In this document: in pieces, positions 28,634-37,726 of the stretch
Layout of the letters: each line of letters opens with the position of its first letter
Numbering within the stretch: the stretch's first letter is position 1
NCBI GenBank assembly: GCA_032615215.1
Contig: CP128433.1
Location: 1,385,501-1,449,500 of the forward strand
Length of the DNA stretch: 64,000 nucleotides
Source: Microbulbifer sp. MKSA007
GTDB taxonomy: Bacteria > Pseudomonadota > Gammaproteobacteria > Pseudomonadales > Cellvibrionaceae
Direction: 5' to 3'
Program-made: the position numbers and the translations under genes
The notes under the pieces: model-generated
Told to the model about the DNA's origin: nothing
Databases searched by the model: none
The model's input: only the letters and a program-made list of their open reading frames with translations

Positions 28634-28660
28634 GCCGGGCATTCTGCCCGGCTTGTGTCT
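28634..28660 (+). terminator. terminator after AmpG-like copy 1
   Basis: GCCGGGCA and TGCCCGGC form a perfect 8-bp stem with a 3-base TTC loop, then TTGTGTCT. It lies between the two ampG-like genes, so copy 2 probably has its own promoter. Confidence 0.55.
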
Positions 28661-28784
28661 ATGGTGGTTGTAAAGGTAAAACCCACCCCTCCATAGACTC
28701 GCCCTTATGTTTGATTGTGTGTCTGTTGCCTGTCGGGTCGGGTATCACTGGTAGATGATGCTCAGCGAATAAAAGCGACAAACT

Positions 28785-30056
28785 ATGGCCCACGAAACCA
28801 TCCGGGAGGCGGTGTTTAATCGGCGTATGCTGATTTGTATTGGCACCGGTTTCTCTTCGGGGATGCCTCTTTTTGTATTGATACAGTTGGTGCCCGCTTG
28901 GCTGCGTACCGAAGGCGTGGATCTGGCCACTATCGGTATTTTTGCATTGCTCGGATTGCCCTATACGTGGAAATTTATCTGGTCTCCGCTGATGGAGCGC
29001 TACGCATTCCCCATGCTCGGCCGCCGGCGGGGCTGGATGCTGGTAATGCAGCTGTTACTGATTATTTCCATTGGCGTCCTGGGGATGTTCAGTCCCCAGT
29101 TTGATATCTGGTCAATTGCTGCAATTTGCTTTGCCGTGGCTTTTTTTAGCGCCAGCCAGGATATAGTCCTGGATGCTTTTCGACGAGAGATTCTGCCGGA
29201 CCAGGAGTTGGGCCTGGGCAATTCCTTCCATGCCAACGCCTATCGTATTTCCGGCTTGATTCCGGGATCCCTCAGCTTGATCCTGTCGGATCACCTGGCC
29301 TGGGACCAGGTGTTTATGATTACTGCGGCCTTTATGTTGATTGCCGTCTTTATGACCTTGATGGTGGCTGAGCCAGACCATCCAGCAGGTCGCCCGAAAT
29401 CTTTGCGCGAGGCCATAGTTTTACCCTTCGTCGAATTCTTTAATCGCAATGGCGTAAAACAGGCGGTGCTTGTACTGGCCTTTATGTTTTTGTACAAGCT
29501 TGGCGATAGCATGGCTACGGCACTGGCGACGCCCTATTACCTGGATATGGGATATTCCAATACGGATATCGGCATAGTGGCAAAGAATGCCGGTCTGTGG
29601 CCTGCGGTAATTGGCGGTTTCTTTGGCGGCTTGTTAATTGTGAAGATCGGGATTAATAAGTGCCTATGGATTTTCGGGGTAGTACAGCTGGTTTCAATTT
29701 TCGGGTTTATGATTTTGTCTGAAGTGAATGGTGAGCTGGTGGGCACACCAGATTTCAATCCTAGCCTCTGGCTATTGGCGATAGTAATTGCCTTTGAGTA
29801 TCTCGGGGTGGGGTTGGGGACAGCGGTGTTTATTGCATTTATCGCCCGAACTACCAGCAAGTTGCACACCGCCACTCAATTTGCCTTGTTTACAGCATTG
29901 ACCTCGCTCCCGCGCACCTTCGCCAATGCCTCCACCGGTTATTTGGTGGAGGGAATGGGGTGGACACATTTCTTTCTCCTGTGTGCCGTTCTGGCGGTGC
30001 CTGGAATGATCCTGTTATTTTGGGTCGCGCCCTGGGGGGCTGATGAGGTAGCGTAG
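28785..30056 (+). CDS. AmpG-like muropeptide permease (MFS), copy 2
   Basis: A 423-residue MFS protein, paralogous to the gene just upstream: GFSSGMPLFVLIQLVPAWLRTEGVDLATIG, KFIWSPLMERY and GRRRGWMLVMQLL align with the same blocks. About 12 membrane segments. It is most likely a second muropeptide permease, perhaps with another muropeptide as substrate. The start codon lacks a clear ribosome-binding site. Convergent with the alkyltransferase-like gene. Confidence 0.84.
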   Translation: MAHETIREAVFNRRMLICIGTGFSSGMPLFVLIQLVPAWLRTEGVDLATIGIFALLGLPYTWKFIWSPLMERYAFPMLGRRRGWMLVMQLLLIISIGVLGMFSPQFDIWSIAAICFAVAFFSASQDIVLDAFRREILPDQELGLGNSFHANAYRISGLIPGSLSLILSDHLAWDQVFMITAAFMLIAVFMTLMVAEPDHPAGRPKSLREAIVLPFVEFFNRNGVKQAVLVLAFMFLYKLGDSMATALATPYYLDMGYSNTDIGIVAKNAGLWPAVIGGFFGGLLIVKIGINKCLWIFGVVQLVSIFGFMILSEVNGELVGTPDFNPSLWLLAIVIAFEYLGVGLGTAVFIAFIARTTSKLHTATQFALFTALTSLPRTFANASTGYLVEGMGWTHFFLLCAVLAVPGMILLFWVAPWGADEVA

Positions 30057-30076
30057 TTTTCTGTATGCGATTGGGG

Positions 30077-30382
30077 CTAAGGTTTCCAGCGGTATTTGCC
30101 CATATCCACTCGCCCTTTCAGCAGTATGACCCCCTCTCTTTCCAGTCTTTCACGCTGGCGGCTGGCGCCGGGTTCCGGCAGGGAAATGCGCCCCTGGGCG
30201 TTGATCACCCGGTGCCAGGGTAGCTTGGTACCCCGGGGTAATTTACGCAGGGTCTGACCTGCAAGTCTCGCAGCGCGTGGGTAGCCGGCCATCTCAGCCA
30301 AGTCCCCGTAGGTGACAACCCGCCCTTTGGGGATCGCCGCCAAGGCTTGGCATATTCTTTCCAGGGAGTTCTGTTTTTCCAT
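30077..30382 (-). CDS. alkyltransferase-like DNA repair protein (MGMT-like)
   Basis: A 101-residue protein of the methylguanine-DNA methyltransferase fold. Residues about 15-80 hold GRVVTYGDLAEMAG, the ARLAGQTLRK recognition helix, and PWHRVINAQGRIS. In the MGMT active site the cysteine of PCHRV is replaced by tryptophan, marking it as an ATL that flags alkylated bases for nucleotide-excision repair rather than transferring the alkyl group. The start is taken at the internal ATG (MEKQNSL); a 29-residue longer form from 30469 is possible. Convergent with ampG-like copy 2. Confidence 0.85.
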   Translation of the reverse strand: MEKQNSLERICQALAAIPKGRVVTYGDLAEMAGYPRAARLAGQTLRKLPRGTKLPWHRVINAQGRISLPEPGASRQRERLEREGVILLKGRVDMGKYRWKP

Positions 30383-30623
30383 AAAAAGCTCTAAATATCG
30401 GCGAATTACGCCAACTGGGCGCAATTTTTTACTTTGTAATCTCCTGAAAATGAGATTTTTATTCGCCATTTATGGATACTTTACCAGCTCGCAAGGTCAC
30501 AGTCCCCAGGGCGCGAAAGCCTCCGCTGTGACGGCGTGCCACATGATTCTAGTTATGGCATCATGGTGCGATTGTTGAGGCTGTTTGCACCGTTCATACA
30601 CCTAAAAAGTCCAAGGTTTCTTA

Positions 30624-31655
30624 GTGGTTTTATCGACACGACTTCCCAAGCTCTTTGCTCGAACTCTCTTGTTTCTTGTGCCATTCCAGGCCCATGCCGG
30701 TGTGCTGACCCTGGAAAATGGCGATCGTATTCAGGGCGAGTTGGTGCTGGTAGAGAAGGATCAGGTCACTTGGAAGTCAGAGACTTTTGGTGAAGTTAAA
30801 GTCGACAAATCCAAAGTTGTGTCGATGGATGTCGATACCGATATCAAAATTGCCGGCAGGGATGAACCCTGTACCTTGGCTGGCCACCGCCAGGAGCGCT
30901 GGGAAGTGTACTGCGCTGAAGGGCGCGGTTGGCTGATCGACTTCCCCGGTATTGAGCGGGCAGAACCCTACAGCACATTTACCACCAGTCCGGTGTTATT
31001 CAGCGGTAATGTTACCGCCGGAGGCGTATTCGAGAGCGGAAACCGTGAGCGTGAAGACCTCGATGCCAATATTAACTTGGATATCCGCCATGGAGATTTT
31101 AACCACCTGATGGGGGCGGTTTACCAGAATCAGGAGAGTGAAGAAGACGGTGACCTGGAAAAATACCAGCTCAATTATGATCTCCGCTGGATCTTTGCTG
31201 AGAAGTGGTTTGCCGCGGCTAACAGTGAGTTGGAAAGGGAAGAGGCTCAGAACTTAGACTTGGGAACTACGCTCGGTCTCGGTATGGGTTATCTGTTTTA
31301 CGATACCAGTAAAACCACTTTTTCCCTCGAAGGTGGTGTGAGTAGCCTGCACGAGAGTTTTATCGACGAAGAGTTGAGTGAAGACCAGGATGAGCGCTAT
31401 GTCGCCGGTCGAATTGCACTTAACTACCGCTACAAGTTTTCCCTTGGGCCGGAAATTTATTTCGACCAGGAGACCTTACAATCCTTTGATCACAGTAACG
31501 ACTACGAAGCTAACGCCAAGCTGGGTGTGCGCACACCGCTGGTTGAAGGCGTGCTGATGGAGATCGGTTACGAGTGGCAGTACGACAATACGCCCTCCCT
31601 GGAAAGTGAAAAAGAAGATACCAAAGTGACCGTTGGTGTCGGTTACGAATGGTAA
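30624..31655 (+). CDS. DUF481 outer-membrane beta-barrel protein
   Basis: A 343-residue secreted protein. The signal peptide is residues 1-25 (ending PFQAHAG). Residues about 27-110 form an N-terminal domain with LENGDRIQGELVLVEKDQVTW, and the rest is a DUF481-type barrel of alternating strands ending in GVGYEW with a C-terminal aromatic residue, as expected for outer-membrane insertion. GTG start. The function is unknown; homologues are often envelope or salt-stress associated, but that is not shown here. Confidence 0.83.
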   Translation: MVLSTRLPKLFARTLLFLVPFQAHAGVLTLENGDRIQGELVLVEKDQVTWKSETFGEVKVDKSKVVSMDVDTDIKIAGRDEPCTLAGHRQERWEVYCAEGRGWLIDFPGIERAEPYSTFTTSPVLFSGNVTAGGVFESGNREREDLDANINLDIRHGDFNHLMGAVYQNQESEEDGDLEKYQLNYDLRWIFAEKWFAAANSELEREEAQNLDLGTTLGLGMGYLFYDTSKTTFSLEGGVSSLHESFIDEELSEDQDERYVAGRIALNYRYKFSLGPEIYFDQETLQSFDHSNDYEANAKLGVRTPLVEGVLMEIGYEWQYDNTPSLESEKEDTKVTVGVGYEW

Positions 31656-31739
31656 TTCCCCCTCGAGCCTGCATAGGGCAGGTTCGAAGGCAGTCATAAA
31701 CGATAAATCTAAAAAACGAGCGACGACGAGGAGTTCAAT

Positions 31740-32501
31740 ATGCAAATCGCTGACAGTATTGTTGCGATTACCGGTGCGGGCCAGGGGTTGGGCCGAGCCA
31801 TGGCCGAGTATCTGGCTGCGCGAGGCGCCCGCCTGGCCCTGATCGATGTTAATGAGGAAGGCCTGAAAGACAGCGTTGCAGCTTGTGAAAAGCTTGGTGC
31901 AGAGGCTCGCAGCTACTTGATCAATGTTGCCGATGAGGAAGCGGTGGACTCCGGCTTTGCGAAAATCGCAGCAGACTTTGGCGGACTCCAGGTTCTGGTT
32001 AATAACGCCGGCATTATGCGCGATGGCATGTTGCTCAAGTGTAAAGACGGCAAAGTGACAGATCGCATGTCCCTGGCACAGTGGCAGTCTGTGATCGATG
32101 TGAACCTTACCGGTGTATTCCTTTGTGGCCGTGCTGCAGCGGGCATTATGGCGGAAAGCGGCAAGGGTGGGGTGATGGTCAATATCTCCAGTTTGTCCCG
32201 TGCGGGCAATATGGGGCAGACCAACTACTCCGCCAGTAAAGCGGGTGTTGCAGCGATGACGGTATCCTGGGCACGCGAACTGGCGCGCTACGGCGTGCGT
32301 GTTGCCGGGATTGCCCCGGGCTTTATCGGCACCGATATGGTTGCGCAAATGCGCCCTGAGATTCTTGAGAGTCTGGTAAAACAAGTGCCCCTGCGCAGGT
32401 TGGGTGAGCAGGATGAGATCGCCTCGACAGTAGCGTTTATTCTGGAGAACGACTACGTCACCGGTCGAGTGATAGATATTGATGGCGGAGCGCGCTTGTA
32501 A
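31740..32501 (+). CDS. SDR family 3-oxoacyl-reductase-like (FabG-like)
   Basis: A 253-residue short-chain dehydrogenase/reductase. It has the cofactor motif ITGAGQGLG (residues 10-18), the NNAG motif and the YSASKAG catalytic Tyr-x3-Lys, and ends with VIDIDGGARL. FabG-like, but an isolated gene with no other fatty acid genes nearby, so its substrate is open. It has an AGGAG ribosome-binding site and a strong terminator after it. Confidence 0.86.
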   Translation: MQIADSIVAITGAGQGLGRAMAEYLAARGARLALIDVNEEGLKDSVAACEKLGAEARSYLINVADEEAVDSGFAKIAADFGGLQVLVNNAGIMRDGMLLKCKDGKVTDRMSLAQWQSVIDVNLTGVFLCGRAAAGIMAESGKGGVMVNISSLSRAGNMGQTNYSASKAGVAAMTVSWARELARYGVRVAGIAPGFIGTDMVAQMRPEILESLVKQVPLRRLGEQDEIASTVAFILENDYVTGRVIDIDGGARL

Positions 32502-32521
32502 GCTTCCCTCTTTCCCAGCAT

Positions 32522-32551
32522 AAAAAGGGTGAACTGAGTTCACCCTTTTTT
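32522..32551. terminator. bidirectional terminator between SDR gene and cfa
   Basis: A perfect 13-bp stem (AAAAAGGGTGAAC / GTTCACCCTTTTT) with a TGA loop, with A and T runs at both ends. It ends both convergent genes. Confidence 0.9.
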
Positions 32552-32591
32552 GATTCTGTAATTAGTTTCTGGATCTACAGCAAATAGTACT

Positions 32592-33740
32592 TTAACTCAA
32601 ACGCGTAACACCATCGGCGCGGAACTTCGAGTACATTAGCTGCCATAGCTGAAGTGTGCGCCCCCGGAATGCACCGGCGTAAGATAGTAGATAGTAGCGC
32701 CACATCCTGTAGAAGCGCTGGCCGTAGCGATCGGCAAAGCGCGGCCAGTTTTTCTCAAAGTTTTCATGCCAGGCCATCAGGGTTTTATCGTAGTAGTATC
32801 CAAAGTTGTGCAGGTCTTCGCACACTAGCAAGCGATCGGTCGCGTCGCCCAGCTGTCCTACGGAAGGTAGCTCACCACCTGGGAATATATATTTTTCTGT
32901 CCACAAGTCCGTAGATGCGGTGCGCTGGTTGTTGCCGATCGTATGTAACATCATCAACCCATCTTTGTTCAGACAGCGCGCTGCTGTTTCCATAAATGTT
33001 CGGTAGTTCTTGCGGCCGACATGCTCAAACATCCCTACGCTGGCAATGCGGTCGAAGGGTTCTTTGAGTTCTCGATAGTCCTGAAGGCGGACAGTAATTG
33101 GCAGTTCACCATAGCGCTCTGTCACATAGGCTTTTTGCTCTCGGGAAATCGTAATTCCAACACACTCCACTTGATACTTTTGCGCGGCATAGCTAACCAG
33201 ACTGCCCCAGCCACAGCCAATATCCAGCAAGCGCATCCCGGGTTTCAATTCCAGCTTGCGGCAAATCAGGTCCAGCTTGGCTTCCTGGGCTTGGTCGAGG
33301 GTTTCAGCCTCTTTCCAATAGCCGCAGCTGTACGTAAGCCGATTGTCGAGCATGGCACTATAGAATTCGTTGCCCAGGTCGTAGTGTTGCTCTCCCACAT
33401 TAAACGAGCGGTTCTTGCTTTGTAGATTCACCAGATAGCTGCGTGTGGCGCGCCAAAAGTAGCGCCAGTTCTTGATGCTGTGATGAATTTCAGCACTGAG
33501 TAGCCGGTGGAAGAATTGATCCAGGTCTTGGACATCCCAATCGCCGCGCATATAGGACTCACCCAGGCCCAAGCTGTGCCGGGCGATGACCTCATCAAGG
33601 GCTGCTTCCCGATGGAGTTGCAGGTCCCAGGGCCTTTCCCCGTTAATTTGAATGTCCGCTTTCGCCAATATATCGTCCACTAAGTGGCGACTGCGTCCGA
33701 TGGCTGGCACTTCTATAGCATCCTGTTGCTCGCTTGCCAT
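32592..33740 (-). CDS. cfa: cyclopropane-fatty-acyl-phospholipid synthase
   Basis: Cfa methylates the cis double bond of membrane lipids using SAM, hardening membranes against acid and stress. The 382-residue enzyme has the LLDIGCGWGSLVSYAAQKY SAM site (about residues 170-188), VGMFEHVG, and the family LSYAGAFR near the end. Length and motifs are normal. The start has GAGGAAGG upstream and is divergent from the fxsA gene. Confidence 0.94.
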   Translation of the reverse strand: MASEQQDAIEVPAIGRSRHLVDDILAKADIQINGERPWDLQLHREAALDEVIARHSLGLGESYMRGDWDVQDLDQFFHRLLSAEIHHSIKNWRYFWRATRSYLVNLQSKNRSFNVGEQHYDLGNEFYSAMLDNRLTYSCGYWKEAETLDQAQEAKLDLICRKLELKPGMRLLDIGCGWGSLVSYAAQKYQVECVGITISREQKAYVTERYGELPITVRLQDYRELKEPFDRIASVGMFEHVGRKNYRTFMETAARCLNKDGLMMLHTIGNNQRTASTDLWTEKYIFPGGELPSVGQLGDATDRLLVCEDLHNFGYYYDKTLMAWHENFEKNWPRFADRYGQRFYRMWRYYLLSYAGAFRGRTLQLWQLMYSKFRADGVTRLS

Positions 33741-33884
33741 TCAATCCTTCCTCTCTCCAGTTACTGTGGGGTGGAATAAGGCGCCCTTGAATAATTTGCC
33801 TCCCCACTCCATTTACTACAGCATATTGAAAAAACCATGATCGTCCCGGCTCTCAGCGAAGCTGGTTAACTAGGAATTTCCGCA

Positions 33885-34370
33885 ATGCGCCCATTATTAC
33901 TTCTATTTATAGCCCTACCTGTACTCGAAATGTGGGTGTTGATTGCCGTAGGGAGTGAAATTGGCGCCCTGCCAACGATCGGCCTGGTCATTTTGACCGC
34001 AGTAGTAGGAGTGACACTGCTTCGCCGCCAGGGAATCTCTACCCTGATGCGGGCCCAGGAGAAGATGCAGGCTGGAAATATTCCCGCCAAAGAGATGGTT
34101 GAGGGGATATTCCTCGCGGTGGGTGGTGTGCTGTTGCTCACCCCGGGCTTTATCACTGATTTCTTCGGTTTTATTTGCCTGATTCCCGGGCTCAGAAACC
34201 TGTTGCTCGGTTTTATCCTTCGCCATGTCAAAGTGGTTCCCCCGCAGAATTTTAACCAGTCGCCAAATCACAAGCGTGGCGATGACATTATCGAGGGGGA
34301 GTATTCGAAAGATGAGAAGCGCCCCGGAGAGAATCAACACTCCGTTGAAGACAAGCGTCCCAAGCCTTAA
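33885..34370 (+). CDS. fxsA: FxsA family membrane protein
   Basis: A 161-residue integral membrane protein. Residues about 1-120 carry the FxsA core (LPVLEMWVLIAVGSEIGALPTIGLVILTAVVG, then LTPGFITDFFGFICLIPGLR). The last 40 residues are hydrophilic and basic. In E. coli FxsA sits upstream of groE and its overproduction relieves F-plasmid exclusion of phage T7. The same neighbour arrangement is seen here. Confidence 0.88.
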   Translation: MRPLLLLFIALPVLEMWVLIAVGSEIGALPTIGLVILTAVVGVTLLRRQGISTLMRAQEKMQAGNIPAKEMVEGIFLAVGGVLLLTPGFITDFFGFICLIPGLRNLLLGFILRHVKVVPPQNFNQSPNHKRGDDIIEGEYSKDEKRPGENQHSVEDKRPKP

Positions 34371-34437
34371 TTAGATCAAAAAGTGGACAAAATGCCCGTC
34401 GTGAGAATTTGCTTTGCAGTTTTTTCGCCTGATGGTG

Positions 34438-34460
34438 TTGAAATCCTTATTCCCGCCCAT
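34438..34460 (+). promoter_or_regulatory. sigma-32-like heat-shock promoter of groES-groEL
   Basis: TTGAAA (34438-34443) and CCCAT (34456-34460) are 12 bases apart, close to the sigma-32 pattern CTTGAA-N11..16-CCCCAT. It lies about 125 bases before groES. No CIRCE inverted repeat was seen, so HrcA control is not suggested. Confidence 0.6.
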
Positions 34461-34585
34461 AGATAGGGTTCAACTGAGAATTAAGCCCCGCCTCTGAGGA
34501 TCAGAGAGGGGTGAGGTTACCGGCCCAAAGGGCCAGTGCCGCCCATGTTGGAAACCATTAAAACGACTCAATGGAGAACTTATCC

Positions 34586-34879
34586 ATGAAAATTCGTCCT
34601 TTACACGACCGCGTCGTAGTACGCCGTAAGGAAGAAGAAGCGATGTCAGCTGGCGGTATCGTGCTGCCAGGCGCTGCCAAAGAAAAGCCGAACCAAGGTG
34701 AAGTGGTAGCCGTGGGTGAGGGCAAGCAGCTGGACAATGGCGACGTTCGCGCACTGTCTGTGAAGGTAGGTGACACTGTTGTTTTCGGTCGCTATGCCGA
34801 CAGCAATACCCTCAAGGTGGAAGGCGAAGAGCTGATCATCATGAGCGAAGGTGACATCTACGGCGTGTTGGAAGGCTAA
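34586..34879 (+). CDS. groES: co-chaperonin GroES
   Basis: GroES caps GroEL rings. The 97-residue protein has MKIRPLHDRVVV at the start, the SAGGIVLPGAAKEKPNQ mobile loop and a C-terminal ELIIMSEGDIYGVLEG. The ATG at 34586 follows GGAG by 10 bases; an earlier in-frame start at 34571 adds five residues not expected. Leads groEL with a 48-base gap. Confidence 0.97.
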   Translation: MKIRPLHDRVVVRRKEEEAMSAGGIVLPGAAKEKPNQGEVVAVGEGKQLDNGDVRALSVKVGDTVVFGRYADSNTLKVEGEELIIMSEGDIYGVLEG

Positions 34880-34927
34880 GGCCAGCCTTTAACTTTACTC
34901 GCAAAAAGAATTTGAGGAATAAGAATC

Positions 34928-36568
34928 ATGGCAGCTAAAGACGTAATTTTTGGTGACGACGCTCGTCAGAAAATGCTGAAAGGCGTAAACATCCTGGCAG
35001 ACGCTGTAAAAACTACCCTGGGTCCTAAAGGCCGCAACGTAGTTCTGGACAAGTCCTTCGGCGCTCCTACCGTAACCAAAGACGGTGTTTCCGTAGCGAA
35101 AGAAATCGAGCTGAGCGACAAGTTCGAAAACATGGGCGCACAGATGGTTAAAGAAGTTGCTTCCAAAGCTTCTGACACCGCTGGTGACGGCACCACCACC
35201 GCTACCGTTCTGGCCCAGGCTATCGTAACCGAAGGTCTGAAATCCGTAGCCGCTGGCTTCAACCCAATGGACCTGAAGCGCGGTATCGACAAAGCGGTAA
35301 CCGCAGCTGTTGACCACATTGCTGGCCTGTCCACTCCTTGTGCTGACACCAAGTCTATTGCTCAGGTAGGTACTATCTCCGCTAACAGCGACGAGAGCGT
35401 TGGTACCATCATTGCTGAAGCCATGGAAAAAGTTGGCAAAGAAGGCGTTATTACTGTTGAAGAAGGTTCCGGCCTGGAAAACGAGCTGGACGTAGTAGAA
35501 GGCATGCAGTTCGACCGCGGCTACCTGTCTCCTTACTTCATTACCAACCAAGAGAACATGACTGCCGAGCTGGATAATCCGTTCATCCTGCTGGTAGACA
35601 AGAAAATCTCCAACATCCGCGACCTGCTGCCCCTGCTGGAGCAAGTAGCTAAAGCTTCCAAGCCGCTGCTGATCATCGCTGAAGACGTAGAAGGCGAAGC
35701 ACTGGCAACTCTGGTTGTAAACAGCATGCGCGGCATCGTTAAAGTTGCTGCTGTTAAAGCACCTGGTTTCGGCGACCGTCGTAAAGCCATGCTGCAGGAC
35801 ATCGCTATCCTGACTGGCGGCACCGTGATTTCTGAAGAAGTTGGCCTGGAGCTGGAAGGTACCACTCTGGAGCACCTGGGTACTGCTAAGCGCGTAACCC
35901 TGTCCAAAGAAAACACTGTAATCGTTGACGGCGCTGGCAATGTTAAAGACATCGAAGCTCGCGTTAGCCAGATCCGTGCACAGATCGAAGAGTCCTCTTC
36001 CGACTACGACAAAGAGAAGCTGCAAGAGCGCGTAGCCAAGCTGGCTGGCGGTGTTGCGGTAATCAAAGTAGGCGCCGCTACTGAAGTGGAAATGAAAGAG
36101 AAGAAAGCCCGCGTTGAAGACGCGCTGCACGCTACCCGCGCCGCAGTAGAGGAAGGCGTAGTACCTGGCGGTGGTACCGCTCTGGTTCGCGCTACCCAGG
36201 TTATTTCTGTAACTGGCGACAACGAAGACCAGAACCACGGCATCGCAGCAGCCCTGCGCGCTATGGAAATGCCTCTGCGTCAAATCGTTTCCAACGCTGG
36301 TGACGAAGCTTCCGTAGTTGTTGACAAGATCAAGCAAGGCGAAGGCAACTTCGGTTACAACGCTGCTACTGGTGAGTACGGCGATATGCTGGAAATGGGT
36401 ATCCTGGACCCAGCTAAAGTAACCCGCTCTGCTCTGCAAGCGGCAGCTTCTATCGCTGGCCTGATGATCACCACCGAAGCCATGGTTGCAGAAATTCCGG
36501 AAGACAAGCCGGCTGCTCCTGACATGAGCGGTATGGGTGGCATGGGCGGTATGGGCGGCATGATGTAA
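34928..36568 (+). CDS. groEL: chaperonin GroEL
   Basis: GroEL is the 60-kDa tetradecameric folding chamber. The 546-residue protein shows the nucleotide-binding GDGTTTATVLAQ segment, VEEGVVPGGG, and the C-terminal GGM repeats (GMGGMGGMGGMM). Its codon usage is strongly biased, as expected for a highly expressed gene. AGGAAT ribosome-binding site. Followed by a textbook terminator. Confidence 0.98.
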   Translation: MAAKDVIFGDDARQKMLKGVNILADAVKTTLGPKGRNVVLDKSFGAPTVTKDGVSVAKEIELSDKFENMGAQMVKEVASKASDTAGDGTTTATVLAQAIVTEGLKSVAAGFNPMDLKRGIDKAVTAAVDHIAGLSTPCADTKSIAQVGTISANSDESVGTIIAEAMEKVGKEGVITVEEGSGLENELDVVEGMQFDRGYLSPYFITNQENMTAELDNPFILLVDKKISNIRDLLPLLEQVAKASKPLLIIAEDVEGEALATLVVNSMRGIVKVAAVKAPGFGDRRKAMLQDIAILTGGTVISEEVGLELEGTTLEHLGTAKRVTLSKENTVIVDGAGNVKDIEARVSQIRAQIEESSSDYDKEKLQERVAKLAGGVAVIKVGAATEVEMKEKKARVEDALHATRAAVEEGVVPGGGTALVRATQVISVTGDNEDQNHGIAAALRAMEMPLRQIVSNAGDEASVVVDKIKQGEGNFGYNAATGEYGDMLEMGILDPAKVTRSALQAAASIAGLMITTEAMVAEIPEDKPAAPDMSGMGGMGGMGGMM

Positions 36569-36590
36569 GCCGGCCTTTAGCCTATCTAAA

Positions 36591-36618
36591 AAGCCCCGCA
36601 ATTGCGGGGCTTTTTTTT
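36591..36618 (+). terminator. groEL terminator
   Basis: A perfect inverted repeat (AAGCCCCGCAA / TTGCGGGGCTT) followed by eight T residues, 22 bases after the groEL stop. Strong intrinsic terminator. Confidence 0.95.
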
Positions 36619-36808
36619 GCCTTGTTGAAAGTGGTTTACTGGGGGCAGATTTATCCAAGGTGTGAATTGGCGTAGATGAGAGCACTTAACTGCTGGAACT
36701 TGGTGTGATACAGGGCAGCAGTAAAATCGAGTGGAGCAGGGCTGGTAAGTGATGGTGAATCTGACTTAAGTTGAAATAACAAATATAGAATGAAATCGGT
36801 GCGGAAAT

Positions 36809-37225
36809 ATGGATATCTACGAAATGGTCGAGTCGGGAGATTTGACAGTACCTGAGTGTGCGAAAACTCTGGGATTTGAGTTAATAAGCTATTCACGTGA
36901 AAAAATGGAGATCAAAGCCCGATTTTTTGCCGGTGAGTCATTCTTAAACCCTGCGGGAACAATACAGGGTGGGTTTCTATGTGCAATGCTCGACGACGTA
37001 ATGGGTCCTGCACTTGTATTTTCACTGAATATTGGTCAGTTTGCTCCGACATTAGAGCTAAAGACTCAATTTGTTCGCCCAGCTAAAGTGGGGCCAGTTG
37101 AGGGTGTTGGCAGAGTTGTATCTAGAGGTGGAACTGTCTGCTTTCTGGAAGGAGAGCTTCTTCAAGAGGGGAAACTAATTGCTAGGGCAACCGCTACCGC
37201 TTTAATAAAGGGACAAAATTTATAA
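36809..37225 (+). CDS. PaaI-type hotdog thioesterase family protein
   Basis: A 138-residue protein of the PaaI/YbgC hotdog fold. The pattern NPAGTIQGGFLCAMLDDVMGPAL (about residues 44-66) contains the glycine-rich motif and catalytic aspartate of acyl-CoA thioesterases, with KTQFVRPAKVGPVEGVGRVV after it. It probably hydrolyses acyl-CoA thioesters; the substrate is not evident. A small membrane-protein gene follows. Confidence 0.78.
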   Translation: MDIYEMVESGDLTVPECAKTLGFELISYSREKMEIKARFFAGESFLNPAGTIQGGFLCAMLDDVMGPALVFSLNIGQFAPTLELKTQFVRPAKVGPVEGVGRVVSRGGTVCFLEGELLQEGKLIARATATALIKGQNL

Positions 37226-37262
37226 ATCCTTGATGAAGGATGTGATGTTTTCTGAGGTAAAA

Positions 37263-37613
37263 ATGAGTTTTGAACAAGGCATATATAGCTCCCCGGAAAG
37301 TGAGCTTTGCCCGGAGGGAAATAAGCGGGTTAGGTTGGGGAGCGCTCTTTCTATATTGGGTACTGCTCTTCAAACCCCGATTATTGTGTTCTTTTATTTG
37401 GGAATGTTGGGTTTTTGGGAAACTTCTCAGATCGCCCAATCACTTGATACATCCCCTGAAGTAATGGCAGGCATGATGAGCCAATCCCTCTCTAATTTTG
37501 TTATAGGAGGTCTATTGTCTGCTCCAGGCTTGTTGATTTCCTGTACTGCTTTGTTTTTATCGTCTTTTCGAGCTAAGGATCCTCTGATCAACGAAGCATT
37601 TTTCCAGAATTAA
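37263..37613 (+). CDS. hypothetical membrane protein
   Basis: A 116-residue protein with two likely membrane segments (about residues 29-52 and 79-103) and no recognised domain. The start at 37263 is chosen because GAGG lies about 6 bases upstream; an 11-residue longer form is possible. It lies 37 bases after the PaaI-like gene and before an IS5-family element. Not recognised; function unknown. Confidence 0.55.
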   Translation: MSFEQGIYSSPESELCPEGNKRVRLGSALSILGTALQTPIIVFFYLGMLGFWETSQIAQSLDTSPEVMAGMMSQSLSNFVIGGLLSAPGLLISCTALFLSSFRAKDPLINEAFFQN

Positions 37614-37688
37614 GCTGAGCTGCTTGAAAAATTCACTTTATTACGCACAAACGCGTAATTTTCGCGTAATAGTCCCCTAATTTTTCAT

Positions 37689-37715
37689 CTGAAACCCTCA
37701 ATAGGTGGGTTTCAG
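37689..37715. repeat. inverted repeat near the IS5 left end
   Basis: CTGAAACCC and GGGTTTCAG are perfect inverted arms with a 9-base loop, downstream of the transposase stop. It may act as the transposase terminator or be part of the element end. Confidence 0.5.
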
Positions 37716-37726
37716 GCGAACCACCC

